This document shows positions 16,603 through 24,637 of a stretch of DNA of 64,000 nt, piece by piece. The notes below the pieces were generated by a model that saw nothing but the letters and a program-made list of their open reading frames with translations, was not told where the DNA came from and did no database searches. The position numbers were made by a program, and so were the translations under genes. Source of the DNA: Candidatus Tumulicola sp. (GTDB lineage: Bacteria > Vulcanimicrobiota > Vulcanimicrobiia > Vulcanimicrobiales > Vulcanimicrobiaceae); the NCBI GenBank assembly GCA_036490475.1, contig DASXDT010000006.1, forward strand, positions 1,178,001 to 1,242,000, written 5' to 3'. Every line of letters starts with the position of its first letter. Positions within the stretch are counted from its first letter, which is position 1.

Positions 16603-17175
16603 TTAGCGGCCCATCGTGTAGAATTCGTCGTTGGGGCGCATATCCATCAAGCCCGCCATGCGATTCGAGAATCCAAAGAATGCTGCGATCGCCGCGATAT
16701 CCCAAATGGTCCGATCGGTGAAGCCGGCCCTGCGCAGCTCCGCGATCTCATCGTCGCTCGCGGCGAACCCCGGTTCGTTGACGCGCGAGGCGAACGCCAG
16801 CATCGCACGCCAGCGTGGTGAGATTCGAGCGGTACGCCAGTTGTTAGCGATCTGTTCGGCCAGTTGAGGATCTTTGCCGAGAATGCGCAAAGCGGCGCCG
16901 TGGGCAGTCATGCAATACTGGCAGCAGTTTTCGGCGGACACCGCAACCACGATCGCCTCGCGTTCGGCGCGCGACAAACCGCCTGCACCCTTCATGAGCA
17001 CGTCGTGGTACTGCATGAAGGCGCGGAAATGTTCGGGGCGCAGAGCGTACGCGCGAAAGACGTTCGGAACGAATCCGATCTTCGCGCGATTCGCTTCGTA
17101 AACGCTTCGAATATCCTCCGGAAGCGCCGCTTCCTCGGGTTCGCCGAAGCGAGACGCCGCGCTGGCCCCTTCCAC
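16603..17175 (-). CDS. AhpD/carboxymuconolactone decarboxylase-family peroxidase-like protein
   Basis: From GTG at 17175 the protein has about 190 residues. The AhpD-like redox motif ENCCQYCMTAHG provides the Cys-x2-Cys pair and the proton-relay His, in the context LSRAEREAIVVAVSAE typical of the peroxidase-related CMD family. These enzymes act as alkylhydroperoxidases or thiol oxidants. It begins four bases after the CHRD gene stop and is the last gene of a leftward operon. The open frame extends further upstream, but that part overlaps the CHRD gene and lacks family character. Confidence 0.82.
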   Translation of the reverse strand: MEGASAASRFGEPEEAALPEDIRSVYEANRAKIGFVPNVFRAYALRPEHFRAFMQYHDVLMKGAGGLSRAEREAIVVAVSAENCCQYCMTAHGAALRILGKDPQLAEQIANNWRTARISPRWRAMLAFASRVNEPGFAASDDEIAELRRAGFTDRTIWDIAAIAAFFGFSNRMAGLMDMRPNDEFYTMGR

Positions 17176-17179
17176 TACG

Positions 17180-17602
17180 TTACTTCGTGATGTCGCCGCA
17201 GGAGACGTACTTTTGAATGTCTGCCGCACTCTCGTGCACATTGATCGACATCGGCGATGCCGTTAGCTCGGCGAGCGTAACGCCTTTGATCATCGTTTTC
17301 GAAGCGCCGGCGACGACGTTAGTCAGCGGATATTTGACGCCGCCCGGTTTGGGGCAAGCGCCGGTGTGAATGTGCGCCGGTTGCGCCGTGGCCGGTGCGC
17401 CTTTGAGGTCGATGACCACGTTGACTCCACCGGTGACTTCCGTAATCGTCGCGGTGCCGTTTTCGCCCGAGCCGTTTTGCGCGGCGAGTTTGACCGTGGC
17501 CGTGGCCATCGTAGACATGCTGTCGGCAGCAACCGCTGGGACTGCCGAGGCGAGTCCCGAGATGACGAGCGCCGCGACCGCGCAACGTAGGTATGAATTC
17601 AT
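17180..17602 (-). CDS. Secreted CHRD-like domain protein
   Basis: This 140-residue protein has a classical signal peptide (LRCAVAALVISGLASAVPAVAA, cleavage near 26). The mature part shows the CHRD/SOD-like beta-sandwich pattern: VKLAAQNGSGENGTATITEV, PAHIHTGACP, and SINVHESAADIQKYVSCGDI. CHRD proteins are found in secreted and spore-coat contexts, but their chemistry is unknown. The two His and Cys residues around AHIHTGAC could bind metal (inference). It follows the esterase by four bases. Confidence 0.75.
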   Translation of the reverse strand: MNSYLRCAVAALVISGLASAVPAVAADSMSTMATATVKLAAQNGSGENGTATITEVTGGVNVVIDLKGAPATAQPAHIHTGACPKPGGVKYPLTNVVAGASKTMIKGVTLAELTASPMSINVHESAADIQKYVSCGDITK

Positions 17603-17605
17603 GAA

Positions 17606-18520
17606 TTAGTCCTTTCGAAGTACGGAGCTGATAAAGGCCGAAATATCGCGGAACGCTTCGCGCGATTCTCGCAAACCTGCGAAAATGTGCCAAACGTGCG
17701 GAACGCCGTCCCATAGCCGTAGATTAGATTCGACGCCGGCACCGCGCGCCTTTGCATCGAGACGAACTGCATCGTCGCGCAGCATCTCTCCATTGCTCGC
17801 CTGAATCATCACCGGCGGCAAACCGCTGAGATCGGAATAAATTCCTGAAGCTAATGGGTGGTCGAGCGGGCGGTCGCCGACATACTCTTGTGCGGCTCGC
17901 TCCGACCCACGCAACGGCACCGCTGCCGTATCCGGCCTGCGAACCGCAATAGTGGTGAGATCGACCCAGGGAGCGATGAGCACGGCGCCGGCCGGTAGCG
18001 GATCGCCCGCATCGCGCAAAGCGATGAGTGCCGAAAGCGCCAAACCGCCGCCCGCCGAATCGCCGGCGAAAACGATATCGCCCGCCGGAACATTTTGTGC
18101 GAGCAGCCAGCGATACCCGGCGATTGCATCGTCGACCGCGGCTGGAAACCGATGCTCGGGCGCCAAGCGATAATCGAGTGCAAACACGCGCACGTTGCAG
18201 CGCCGGCAGAACGCGCCGGTAAGCGTGCGATACGTCGCGGGCGATCCGGCTACGAAGCCGCCGCCGTGAAGATAATACACGACCGCACGTGCGTTCGCGC
18301 TACTATCGGAAAGAATCCACTCGCCACGCACGCCGGCGTCGACGTCGTTTACCGTAAGTCGAGTGACGCCGCGCGGCAAGCGGCCGAACAGCAGCGATCC
18401 GCGACCGATGACACGCCGGTATTTGTATACCATCCCCGGACCGCCCAGTTTTCGGGCGACGGGTAGGGCATGCATCACCCGGATCATCATCCGGACGGCG
18501 TGAGCTCCGAGACTCGGCAT
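17606..18520 (-). CDS. Alpha/beta hydrolase, hormone-sensitive-lipase family
   Basis: This 304-residue esterase has HGGGFVAGSPATYR for the oxyanion hole, VFALDYRLAPEHRFPAAVDD, the nucleophile elbow GDSAGGGLALS, an acid near DDAVRLDAKA and the catalytic His in GVPHVWHIF. HSL-family members hydrolyse short acyl esters. No signal peptide is visible. It is four bases from the cysteine-cluster gene upstream and four from the CHRD gene downstream. Confidence 0.9.
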   Translation of the reverse strand: MPSLGAHAVRMMIRVMHALPVARKLGGPGMVYKYRRVIGRGSLLFGRLPRGVTRLTVNDVDAGVRGEWILSDSSANARAVVYYLHGGGFVAGSPATYRTLTGAFCRRCNVRVFALDYRLAPEHRFPAAVDDAIAGYRWLLAQNVPAGDIVFAGDSAGGGLALSALIALRDAGDPLPAGAVLIAPWVDLTTIAVRRPDTAAVPLRGSERAAQEYVGDRPLDHPLASGIYSDLSGLPPVMIQASNGEMLRDDAVRLDAKARGAGVESNLRLWDGVPHVWHIFAGLRESREAFRDISAFISSVLRKD

Positions 18521-18523
18521 GCC

Positions 18524-19207
18524 TTACAGGCGTTTTCCGTTCTTGGAACGTCCGGGATGTTTCGGTTTGAACTCCGGTCCCAGTTTCCAATCGGTCCGGC
18601 GCGGAAGCGAATCGTCGACGTCGTCACAACCGATCGGCGTGAAGTCGCGGCAATCGTGTGGCCGGCCTTCGTAAACGCCGCAGTAATACCGCCCACTGCG
18701 CGATCCCATTAAGAATACGCACTTGTCGGCCACGTCTTCGGTGACTTTGCGGAGCCAACCCACGTGGAAGCCGTCGGCCGACTCACGCTGAACCACGTAT
18801 TCGTTAAGAACGTCGTCGTAGGTCATACCCAAGTGATCGGCGAGCCGTTGAACGTCGGATCTGCTGACGAACGGCTCGTAACCGCTGCAGCACTCGGCGC
18901 ATCCGGGCGGACACGCAATATTTTCCGGCATTTCCTTGAAACGCTTGCGCGCGAGATCGATCACCTTACCAACTGCGCGCACGAACTCGGCGTCATCGTT
19001 ATATTTATAAATCCATTCGCGCTTCGTGATTTCGTTGGCGTTATAGAATCTCGTGGTCTTCTCGTCGAACTCGAGCGTGACGTGTTCTTCGTCGATCTCC
19101 ATCTTATTGACGTGATCGATCGGGCGCGCGTCGAGCAGTTCGGGGTGCGTCGGCTGGCCCGTGCGTTTCGCATAGGCGCGAAGATTAATGAGGTCGATCG
19201 TCTCCAT
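18524..19207 (-). CDS. YkgJ-family cysteine-cluster protein
   Basis: This 227-residue protein has CPPGCAECCSGYEPF in the middle and further cysteines in DKCVFL, RYYCGVYEGRPHDCRDF and PIGCDD. This Cys pattern defines the YkgJ (zinc/iron-chelating) family, thought to bind a metal or Fe-S centre; the role is not settled. The ATG at 19207 opens a leftward operon of four genes ending at the AhpD-like protein. The ROK kinase diverges from it 61 bases away. Confidence 0.82.
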   Translation of the reverse strand: METIDLINLRAYAKRTGQPTHPELLDARPIDHVNKMEIDEEHVTLEFDEKTTRFYNANEITKREWIYKYNDDAEFVRAVGKVIDLARKRFKEMPENIACPPGCAECCSGYEPFVSRSDVQRLADHLGMTYDDVLNEYVVQRESADGFHVGWLRKVTEDVADKCVFLMGSRSGRYYCGVYEGRPHDCRDFTPIGCDDVDDSLPRRTDWKLGPEFKPKHPGRSKNGKRL

Positions 19208-19268
19208 TATGTATTCCGATTCCCCCGCTCTGCGGGTGCGGCCTGTGGCCGCCGCAAACAATACGAGC

Positions 19269-20243
19269 ATGCGAACTGCAATCGGTATCGATTTAGGCGG
19301 CTCACACGTTACTGCGGCGGTCGTCACCGAGGACGGAACGATTCACGCCGCGCACGAGCAAGACCTCGACGACCTCGCGTTCGACGCGGTGGTGGAGGCG
19401 CTGAGTACGCAGGTTACCGCGGCCCTCAAGGACGCCGGTTCGAAGGTAGCCGGCATCGGCATCGGATCGCCCGGCAACATCGACGCCGAGTCGGGTGCCG
19501 TGCTGTATAGCCCGAACTTCGGCTGGACCAACGAGCCGCTCGGTGGCGCCGTACGGTCGCGCTTTAAATTGCCGGTGTTCGTCGGAAACGACGCACGTTG
19601 CGCGACGCTGGGCGAACACGCCTTCGGCGCTGGGCGTGGAACCGGCGATTTCGTGATGTTGACGATCGGCACGGGCATCGGCGGCGGAATCGTCGCAAAC
19701 GACACGCTACTGTTGGGTAATCGTTGGGGCGCCGGTGAAATCGGACACCATCAAATCCGTCCGGACGACGGCTTCGTATGCGCCTGCGGAAAGATCGGTT
19801 GCTTTGAAGCACAGGCATCCGGAACCGGCCTGATACGGCACGCCTTCGCAGTTGCACCTTCGTTTCCGCGCAGCACGATGCTCGACATTCCACGCGAAAA
19901 GCTGAGCTCGAAGAAAATTCGGAAAGCGGCGCAATCTGGCGATAAGCACGCGCTAGCTGCTTGGAAAAATTATACGTCGGATATGGCGATCGGGTTAGCC
20001 AACATCATCTCGTTCGTGAATCCGAAACGTATCGCGTTGGGCGGCGGAATGTCGTCGGCCGGCGATTTCTTGATCGATGCTGTCGCCGGACGCGTAGACG
20101 ATCTTACGACGATGGTGCCCCGCGGGACGACGGGAATCGTGATCGCGCAACTCGGCAATAACGCCGGTCAAGCCGGCGCTGCTGAAATGGTCTTTCGAGG
20201 TGGATTGATGGCTGCTGCGACGTCGGCGGCGACGCCCGGCTAA
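19269..20243 (+). CDS. ROK-family sugar kinase (glucokinase-like)
   Basis: This 324-residue ROK protein has the ATP-binding AIGIDLGGSHVTAAVV, IGIGSPGNID, the catalytic Asp in FVGNDARCATLGEHAFGAG, TIGTGIGGGIV, and the ROK zinc signature GEIGHHQ...CACGKIGCFEAQASG. No helix-turn-helix precedes it, so it is a kinase rather than a NagC-like repressor. Glucose is the commonest substrate of such proteins, but this cannot be proved here. ATG at 19269 is chosen because it sits directly before the fold; the ATG at 19209 adds an unlikely tail. Its stop overlaps the convergent glycosyltransferase (CTAA). Confidence 0.88.
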   Translation: MRTAIGIDLGGSHVTAAVVTEDGTIHAAHEQDLDDLAFDAVVEALSTQVTAALKDAGSKVAGIGIGSPGNIDAESGAVLYSPNFGWTNEPLGGAVRSRFKLPVFVGNDARCATLGEHAFGAGRGTGDFVMLTIGTGIGGGIVANDTLLLGNRWGAGEIGHHQIRPDDGFVCACGKIGCFEAQASGTGLIRHAFAVAPSFPRSTMLDIPREKLSSKKIRKAAQSGDKHALAAWKNYTSDMAIGLANIISFVNPKRIALGGGMSSAGDFLIDAVAGRVDDLTTMVPRGTTGIVIAQLGNNAGQAGAAEMVFRGGLMAAATSAATPG

Positions 20244-21433
20244 ACGCCGGCGACTTGGCGAAGCGGCTCTTGGTCGAGCTCGTCTTCCGCCGGCAGCGTG
20301 CCGTCGCGCGCCATCTGCGCAATGAGTGCCGCGATTCGTCGCGAGCTTCGACGCGGTGCGACGACTTCTTGATTGTGCCGGATCGCGATCAGCCGTTCTG
20401 GTTTGCGCAGCATCGCGGCCACCGCGCCGACGACTTCTTGCGCTCCCGACAACGCCACCGCACCCAGGCCGTTGTGGCGCACGAAATCGACGTTCCCGCG
20501 TTCTTGACCGGGCACGTAGTCGTACACGATGACCGGCAGGTGCGCTGCATTGGCCTCGGCCAGCGAGCCCGGGCCGGCCTTGGTTACCAGCAAATCGACC
20601 GCGCGGAAATATTCCGGGATTTGGTCCGTAAAGCCAAGCACGTCGATCGGCGTCGGCAGGCCGGCCGACATTTCGGTCAGCTTCTGTTTCATATGATCGT
20701 TGCGGCCGCATACGACCACCATATGAATCGGCAAGCGCGCGCGAGCCAAAGCCAGCGTCGTGGAAAGCAGTTTTCCGCCGCCTTCTCCGCCGGCCATCAG
20801 CATCACGATGAACGCATCCTCGGGCAAACCCAGGGCCGCTCGCAGTTGCGCCTTGGTACCGGTCACGTCATCGAATTTCGGATGGATCGGATGTCCCAGC
20901 AGCCGTAACCTTGATGGGGACACGCCGCGCGAAAGTGCGCGCTGGTAGACTTCGCGGGCCGGCACGACGATCGCGTCGGCGTCCGGGACCAGCCACGACT
21001 CGTGCACCTTGCCCAGATCGGTAATGACCGTGATGACTGGAACGTGCTGCATGCCTGCGTCGGCGCGCGCTCGTAACGCCGCGTGATTGAGCAGCGGATG
21101 CACCGAGACGATGGCATTTGGCTTGTAATCCAGGAACAGGTCGCGGAGACGTTCGCGGTAGAGTGGTTCGCAGAAGCGGATGAGCGCTTTGTATCGCCGG
21201 CGGCCGTTGGTCGCGTAATACAGCGCTCCATAGACTGGTGGCGCATACCGTAGGGCCATACTGTAGCCCAAACCGAGTTGGGTGAGCGGGAACGAGCAGT
21301 GCGCGGCGACGTCGTCGATCCGGTGCTCGAAGGCGGGTTCGGTGATCTCGTCCAGCGCCGCGGTGATCGCATTGGCCGCGCTGCGGTGGCCTCCGCCGGT
21401 ATCGGAGATCAGGAACATCGCCCGATTGGTCAT
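20240..21433 (-). CDS. MGDG-synthase/UgtP-like diacylglycerol glycosyltransferase
   Basis: This 397-residue GT-B (GT28) protein begins MFLISDTGGGHRSAANAI, the N-terminal loop of monogalactosyl-/glucosyl-diacylglycerol synthases, which differs from MurG. The second half has MLMAGGEGGG, VVVCGRNDHMKQKL, GFTDQIPEYFRAVDLLVTKAGPGSLAEA and PVIVYDYVPGQE, the nucleotide-sugar pocket of this family. It should transfer a hexose to diacylglycerol at the inner membrane. A fatty acid hydroxylase-like gene follows the same orientation just upstream, suggesting joint lipid modification. Confidence 0.88.
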   Translation of the reverse strand: MTNRAMFLISDTGGGHRSAANAITAALDEITEPAFEHRIDDVAAHCSFPLTQLGLGYSMALRYAPPVYGALYYATNGRRRYKALIRFCEPLYRERLRDLFLDYKPNAIVSVHPLLNHAALRARADAGMQHVPVITVITDLGKVHESWLVPDADAIVVPAREVYQRALSRGVSPSRLRLLGHPIHPKFDDVTGTKAQLRAALGLPEDAFIVMLMAGGEGGGKLLSTTLALARARLPIHMVVVCGRNDHMKQKLTEMSAGLPTPIDVLGFTDQIPEYFRAVDLLVTKAGPGSLAEANAAHLPVIVYDYVPGQERGNVDFVRHNGLGAVALSGAQEVVGAVAAMLRKPERLIAIRHNQEVVAPRRSSRRIAALIAQMARDGTLPAEDELDQEPLRQVAGV

Positions 21434-21444
21434 TCGCTCTCCCG

Positions 21445-21990
21445 TTAGGCTCGCACCGGCGCCTTCCTGGAAGACCGCCGTATGCTGGCGTTTCGCGTTC
21501 GCCGGCTGGTCGGCGCCAAAAAGGCGATGAGTGCTCGAGCCGGAGCGTCGTAGAAGCGAAAGATATCGCCAAACTCGATCTCAGGATTTCGGTGGTGGCC
21601 CTCGTGGTCCTCGGGCAGCACGACCCCTAAGGGGCGAAGCAAGCGCTGGACTGCCGCTGGAGTTTCCCAGCCGATTTGGGTCGTGTGCCGCCACCAGACG
21701 TGCAGTTGGCCGATACCCAGACCGAGCAGCGCTCCGGGCCATGACAACCGGCAGACCACTGCCGCGATCAATAGGTACGGGACCGCTCCCAAGATGCCGT
21801 CGAGCATCACATACGGATCGATCGACAGCACCGCGTGGTCCCAGTACGAACGGCGCTTGTCGTGATGGGTTCGCAGGTGCAGCGTGAACCACAGATGCTG
21901 TGGAACGTGGTAGAAAAATGTGGATGCAAAATCGCCGGCGATCAGCACGAGGGCGGCTGCTACAATCGTGCTCGATATCGATGAAAGCAT
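21445..21990 (-). CDS. Fatty acid hydroxylase/desaturase-like membrane protein
   Basis: This 181-residue membrane protein has at least three histidine boxes: HLRTHHD, HVWWRHT and EDHEGHHRNP. These are the diiron ligands of the fatty acid hydroxylase/sterol desaturase superfamily. Hydrophobic helices lie at the start and around AVPYLLIAAVV. The ATG at 21990 stands three bases after AAAGGAG. This start overlaps, on the opposite strand, the ATG of the transglycosylase gene (21981), so the two genes are head-to-head with ten shared bases. The substrate is unknown; the C-terminal 20 residues are basic and poorly conserved in type. Confidence 0.72.
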   Translation of the reverse strand: MLSSISSTIVAAALVLIAGDFASTFFYHVPQHLWFTLHLRTHHDKRRSYWDHAVLSIDPYVMLDGILGAVPYLLIAAVVCRLSWPGALLGLGIGQLHVWWRHTTQIGWETPAAVQRLLRPLGVVLPEDHEGHHRNPEIEFGDIFRFYDAPARALIAFLAPTSRRTRNASIRRSSRKAPVRA

Positions 21991-22652
21991 TTGCTCCTTT
22001 GATACTCGTTTTAGCTGCGGCAAGTTGCGGATCGGGGCAAGGTGCGTCTTCGCCGCCCGCCCGGCTCAGTCGTCTTTCAAATTACGTTCGAATGCGTCCG
22101 AATACAATATCGTTCGAACCGTTGAAGGGCGCGGCTCCGCTGCGCGATGGCGGCCCTACGACCTTTGCCGAGTTGGCGATCGCGCGCGCCTTGTTGCACA
22201 CCAATTCGCGTATAGAGCCGGTCGAAGCGCTGCACCTCGCCATACGCACAACTGACGCTGCCCGGGAACGGGGCTTGCCATCCGAATTTTTGGCCGCGAC
22301 GTTACTGCAAGAATCGGCCTACGATGCCGATGCGGTGTCCTCGGCGGGGGCCATCGGCATCGCGCAGTTCATGCCGTCCACGGCTGCGGGAATTGGGCTC
22401 GACCCGCGCGACCCCGAGCAAGCCATCGATGGCGCGGCGGCACTGCTACACGGCTATATCGTGGCCTACGCCGGCCGCTACGTCGATAACTATTCGGCGG
22501 CGCTGGCAGCCTATAACGCGGGTCCGGGCGCCGTGGCGAAGTATCGCGGCGTTCCGCCGTATCCGGAAACGATCGACTACATCGCCACGATTTTCGACCG
22601 GTGGGCGCGCATTCGATCGTACGAGCATCCACCGCACCGTTCGAGGCACTAG
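21981..22652 (+). CDS. Lipoprotein lytic transglycosylase (Slt domain)
   Basis: This 223-residue protein starts KAFAPLILVLAAASC after its initial Met, a lipoprotein signal with the lipidated Cys at about 17. The C-terminal soluble-lytic-transglycosylase domain shows the catalytic Glu in LLQESAYDADAVSSAGAIGI, then AQFMPSTAAGIGLDP and AAYNAGPGAV. It cleaves peptidoglycan strands to anhydro-muropeptides from the membrane face. The start overlaps the divergent hydroxylase-like gene. A second, separate transglycosylase lies at 54229-54873. Confidence 0.88.
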   Translation: MKAFAPLILVLAAASCGSGQGASSPPARLSRLSNYVRMRPNTISFEPLKGAAPLRDGGPTTFAELAIARALLHTNSRIEPVEALHLAIRTTDAARERGLPSEFLAATLLQESAYDADAVSSAGAIGIAQFMPSTAAGIGLDPRDPEQAIDGAAALLHGYIVAYAGRYVDNYSAALAAYNAGPGAVAKYRGVPPYPETIDYIATIFDRWARIRSYEHPPHRSRH

Positions 22653-22697
22653 CCCTCGCTTGGTTGAACGACGCGCGCAGCTACGAAGGAGAGTTAC

Positions 22698-23171
22698 ATG
22701 AATCGAATCGTTTCGATCGCCGCCGCAGCGGCGGCGCTGCTAACCGGCGGTTGCGGCTTGACCTCGAGCCCCGCGGAAAACATTACGTTTGAAGCCCCAA
22801 AGAACTGGAGCTCGTCTCCCGGGATCGCCGGCTTCATGCAGTTTTGGAAGAGTCCGCGCGACGGAGAAGTGTTGATGCTGTACCGCTCTCCGAAGCCGAT
22901 TAATACCTCCGACGTGTTTCAGTCGGCCAACCTTAAGGACGCGCAGATCGAATCGCGTAAAGATCTCACCATCTGCGACAATCAACCGGCTCAACAGTTT
23001 ACGTTGAGAGCAAAGAGCGAGTCGAATGGAACGTCCAGAGACATCGATGCGACGACCGTGATGACGACCACTGGAGGCGCGACGTACTTCGCCGTCTACG
23101 TGCATCGCGCCGATACGCCGGCCGATCCGAACGCGACGGCCGCCATCAGCGAACTCTGCCCGAAGAAATAA
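22698..23171 (+). CDS. Putative lipoprotein of unknown function
   Basis: This 157-residue protein follows GAAGGAGAGTTAC and starts at an ATG. Signal and lipobox: IVSIAAAAAALLTGGC (Cys19). The mature part contains ITFEAPKNWSSSPG and GFMQFWKSPRDGEVLML, a pattern seen in small secreted proteins with a PsbP/Mog1-like fold, though this is only a resemblance. A C-terminal Cys pairs with one in LTICDN. The permease gene follows two bases later, so they are probably one transcript. Confidence 0.65.
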   Translation: MNRIVSIAAAAAALLTGGCGLTSSPAENITFEAPKNWSSSPGIAGFMQFWKSPRDGEVLMLYRSPKPINTSDVFQSANLKDAQIESRKDLTICDNQPAQQFTLRAKSESNGTSRDIDATTVMTTTGGATYFAVYVHRADTPADPNATAAISELCPKK

Positions 23172-23172
23172 C

Positions 23173-24570
23173 GTGACCGGCGGCTTCGCGCGGCTATTCG
23201 CCCGCCAGCCGCTGCAGTCGATTTCGGGCCGCAGCGATGGCCCGGCATTGCGGCGTGCGCTCGGATGGCCGGCGCTCGCCGCGATCGGCCTCGGGACGAT
23301 GCTCGGCGGTATCTTTCCAACACTCGGCGCCGGCGCGCATGCGGCCGGTCCGGCGGTGATCGCGGCGTACGTCGCGAGCGGTTTGGTGTGCGCCTGCGTC
23401 GCACTGTGCTACGCCGAGTTCGCATCGATGGTTCCGGTCGCAGGCAGCGCGTATACCTACGCCTACGCGACCCTGGGCGAGCTGGTCGCATGGGTGATCG
23501 GTTGGGATCTCATCCTCGAGTACGGATTGTCGCTAGCGCCGACGGCGTCGTCGCTGTCGGATTATCTGCAACACGGTCTCGCCGGAAGCGGTATCTCGTT
23601 ACCGTTCTGGGCGCAGACCGCGCACGTCGGCGTGGCCCATTGGCAAATCGACGTCGTCGCTTCGCTGGTTACGCTGATGATCACGCTGCTCGTCGCGATT
23701 GGAATTCGTGAATCGGCGACCGTCAACGGTGCGCTGGTCGTGGCACAAATAGTTGCTATGCTGGTATTCGTCGCGGTCACGGCGCACGCGGTGCGGCCAA
23801 CGCATCTGGTTCCGTTCGCGCCGATGGGATATAGCGGCGTGCTGTCGAGCACGGCGCTCGTGTTCTTCGCATACATCGGATTCGATACGGTCACGGTCGC
23901 ATCCGAAGAAGCAAAACATCCGCAGCGCGACGTGCCGATCGGTATTTTGCTGGCGCTCGTCATCGGCGGGGCGTTGTACGTCGCGCTCGCGGTTTGTACC
24001 GTTGGCGTCGTGCGGTACGATCGTTTATCCGAGGGCGCGGCGATGCTCGACGCGTTGTCGGCGGTCGATCACAATTCGGCGATCTACTGGATCGTGGCGT
24101 TGGGTGGCGTAGCCGGCAATATGACGGTCATGCTCACGTCGTTGCTCGGACAGGTGCGCATCTTCTACGTCATGGCGCGCGACCGGATGTTGCCGCCCGG
24201 TGTCGCGCGGATCCATCCGAGATTTCGCACGCCGGCCCGCATGACGCTGATTACCGGTTGCGTGGTCGCGATTCTCGCCGCCGTGCTGCCGCTTACCGAT
24301 TTGCTCACGCTCGTCAACATCGGAACGCTGGCAGCATTCGCCATCGTTTGCGGCGGCGTATTACTATTAAGAATTACCGATGCATCGGCCGTACGCCCGT
24401 TTCGTGCGCCGCTGTTGCCGGTCATTGCGATCGCCGGGGCCGTCGCATGCCTCTATCTAATTACGGGTCTGCAAGCGGCCACGTGGATTCGCTATGCCGC
24501 ATGGTTGTCGATCGGCATCGTGATCTACGCGTTTTACGGGTACCGGCAATCGCGCCTGCGCAAAATTTAG
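23173..24570 (+). CDS. APC-family amino acid permease
   Basis: This 465-residue transporter starts at GTG and has twelve hydrophobic helices. Family segments are IGLGTMLGGIFPTLGAGAH in the first helix, SGLVCACVALCYAEFASMVPVAGSAYTYAY in the second and third, FFAYIGFDTVTVASEEAKHPQRDVPIGI, and VRIFYVMARDRMLPPGVARIHP. This is the cationic amino acid transporter/YfnA type. It imports amino acids with protons; the exact substrate is unknown. It is co-directional with the lipoprotein before it. Confidence 0.9.
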   Translation: MTGGFARLFARQPLQSISGRSDGPALRRALGWPALAAIGLGTMLGGIFPTLGAGAHAAGPAVIAAYVASGLVCACVALCYAEFASMVPVAGSAYTYAYATLGELVAWVIGWDLILEYGLSLAPTASSLSDYLQHGLAGSGISLPFWAQTAHVGVAHWQIDVVASLVTLMITLLVAIGIRESATVNGALVVAQIVAMLVFVAVTAHAVRPTHLVPFAPMGYSGVLSSTALVFFAYIGFDTVTVASEEAKHPQRDVPIGILLALVIGGALYVALAVCTVGVVRYDRLSEGAAMLDALSAVDHNSAIYWIVALGGVAGNMTVMLTSLLGQVRIFYVMARDRMLPPGVARIHPRFRTPARMTLITGCVVAILAAVLPLTDLLTLVNIGTLAAFAIVCGGVLLLRITDASAVRPFRAPLLPVIAIAGAVACLYLITGLQAATWIRYAAWLSIGIVIYAFYGYRQSRLRKI

Positions 24571-24591
24571 CAGTCAAACAGGGGCCTGCAG

Positions 24592-24619
24592 GTTGTCCGC
24601 GCGGTCGCCGTGGTATAAT
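24592..24619 (+). promoter_or_regulatory. Sigma70-type promoter for egtD
   Basis: A perfect TATAAT lies at 24614-24619. TTGTCC at 24593-24598 is a fair -35, with a 15-base spacer (16 if read as GTTGTC). Transcription would begin about 24626, giving a leader of only about a dozen bases that includes CGGAGGG before the ATG at 24638. It is the clearest promoter in the window. Confidence 0.55.
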
Positions 24620-24637
24620 CCGCCGCACGGAGGGCCT

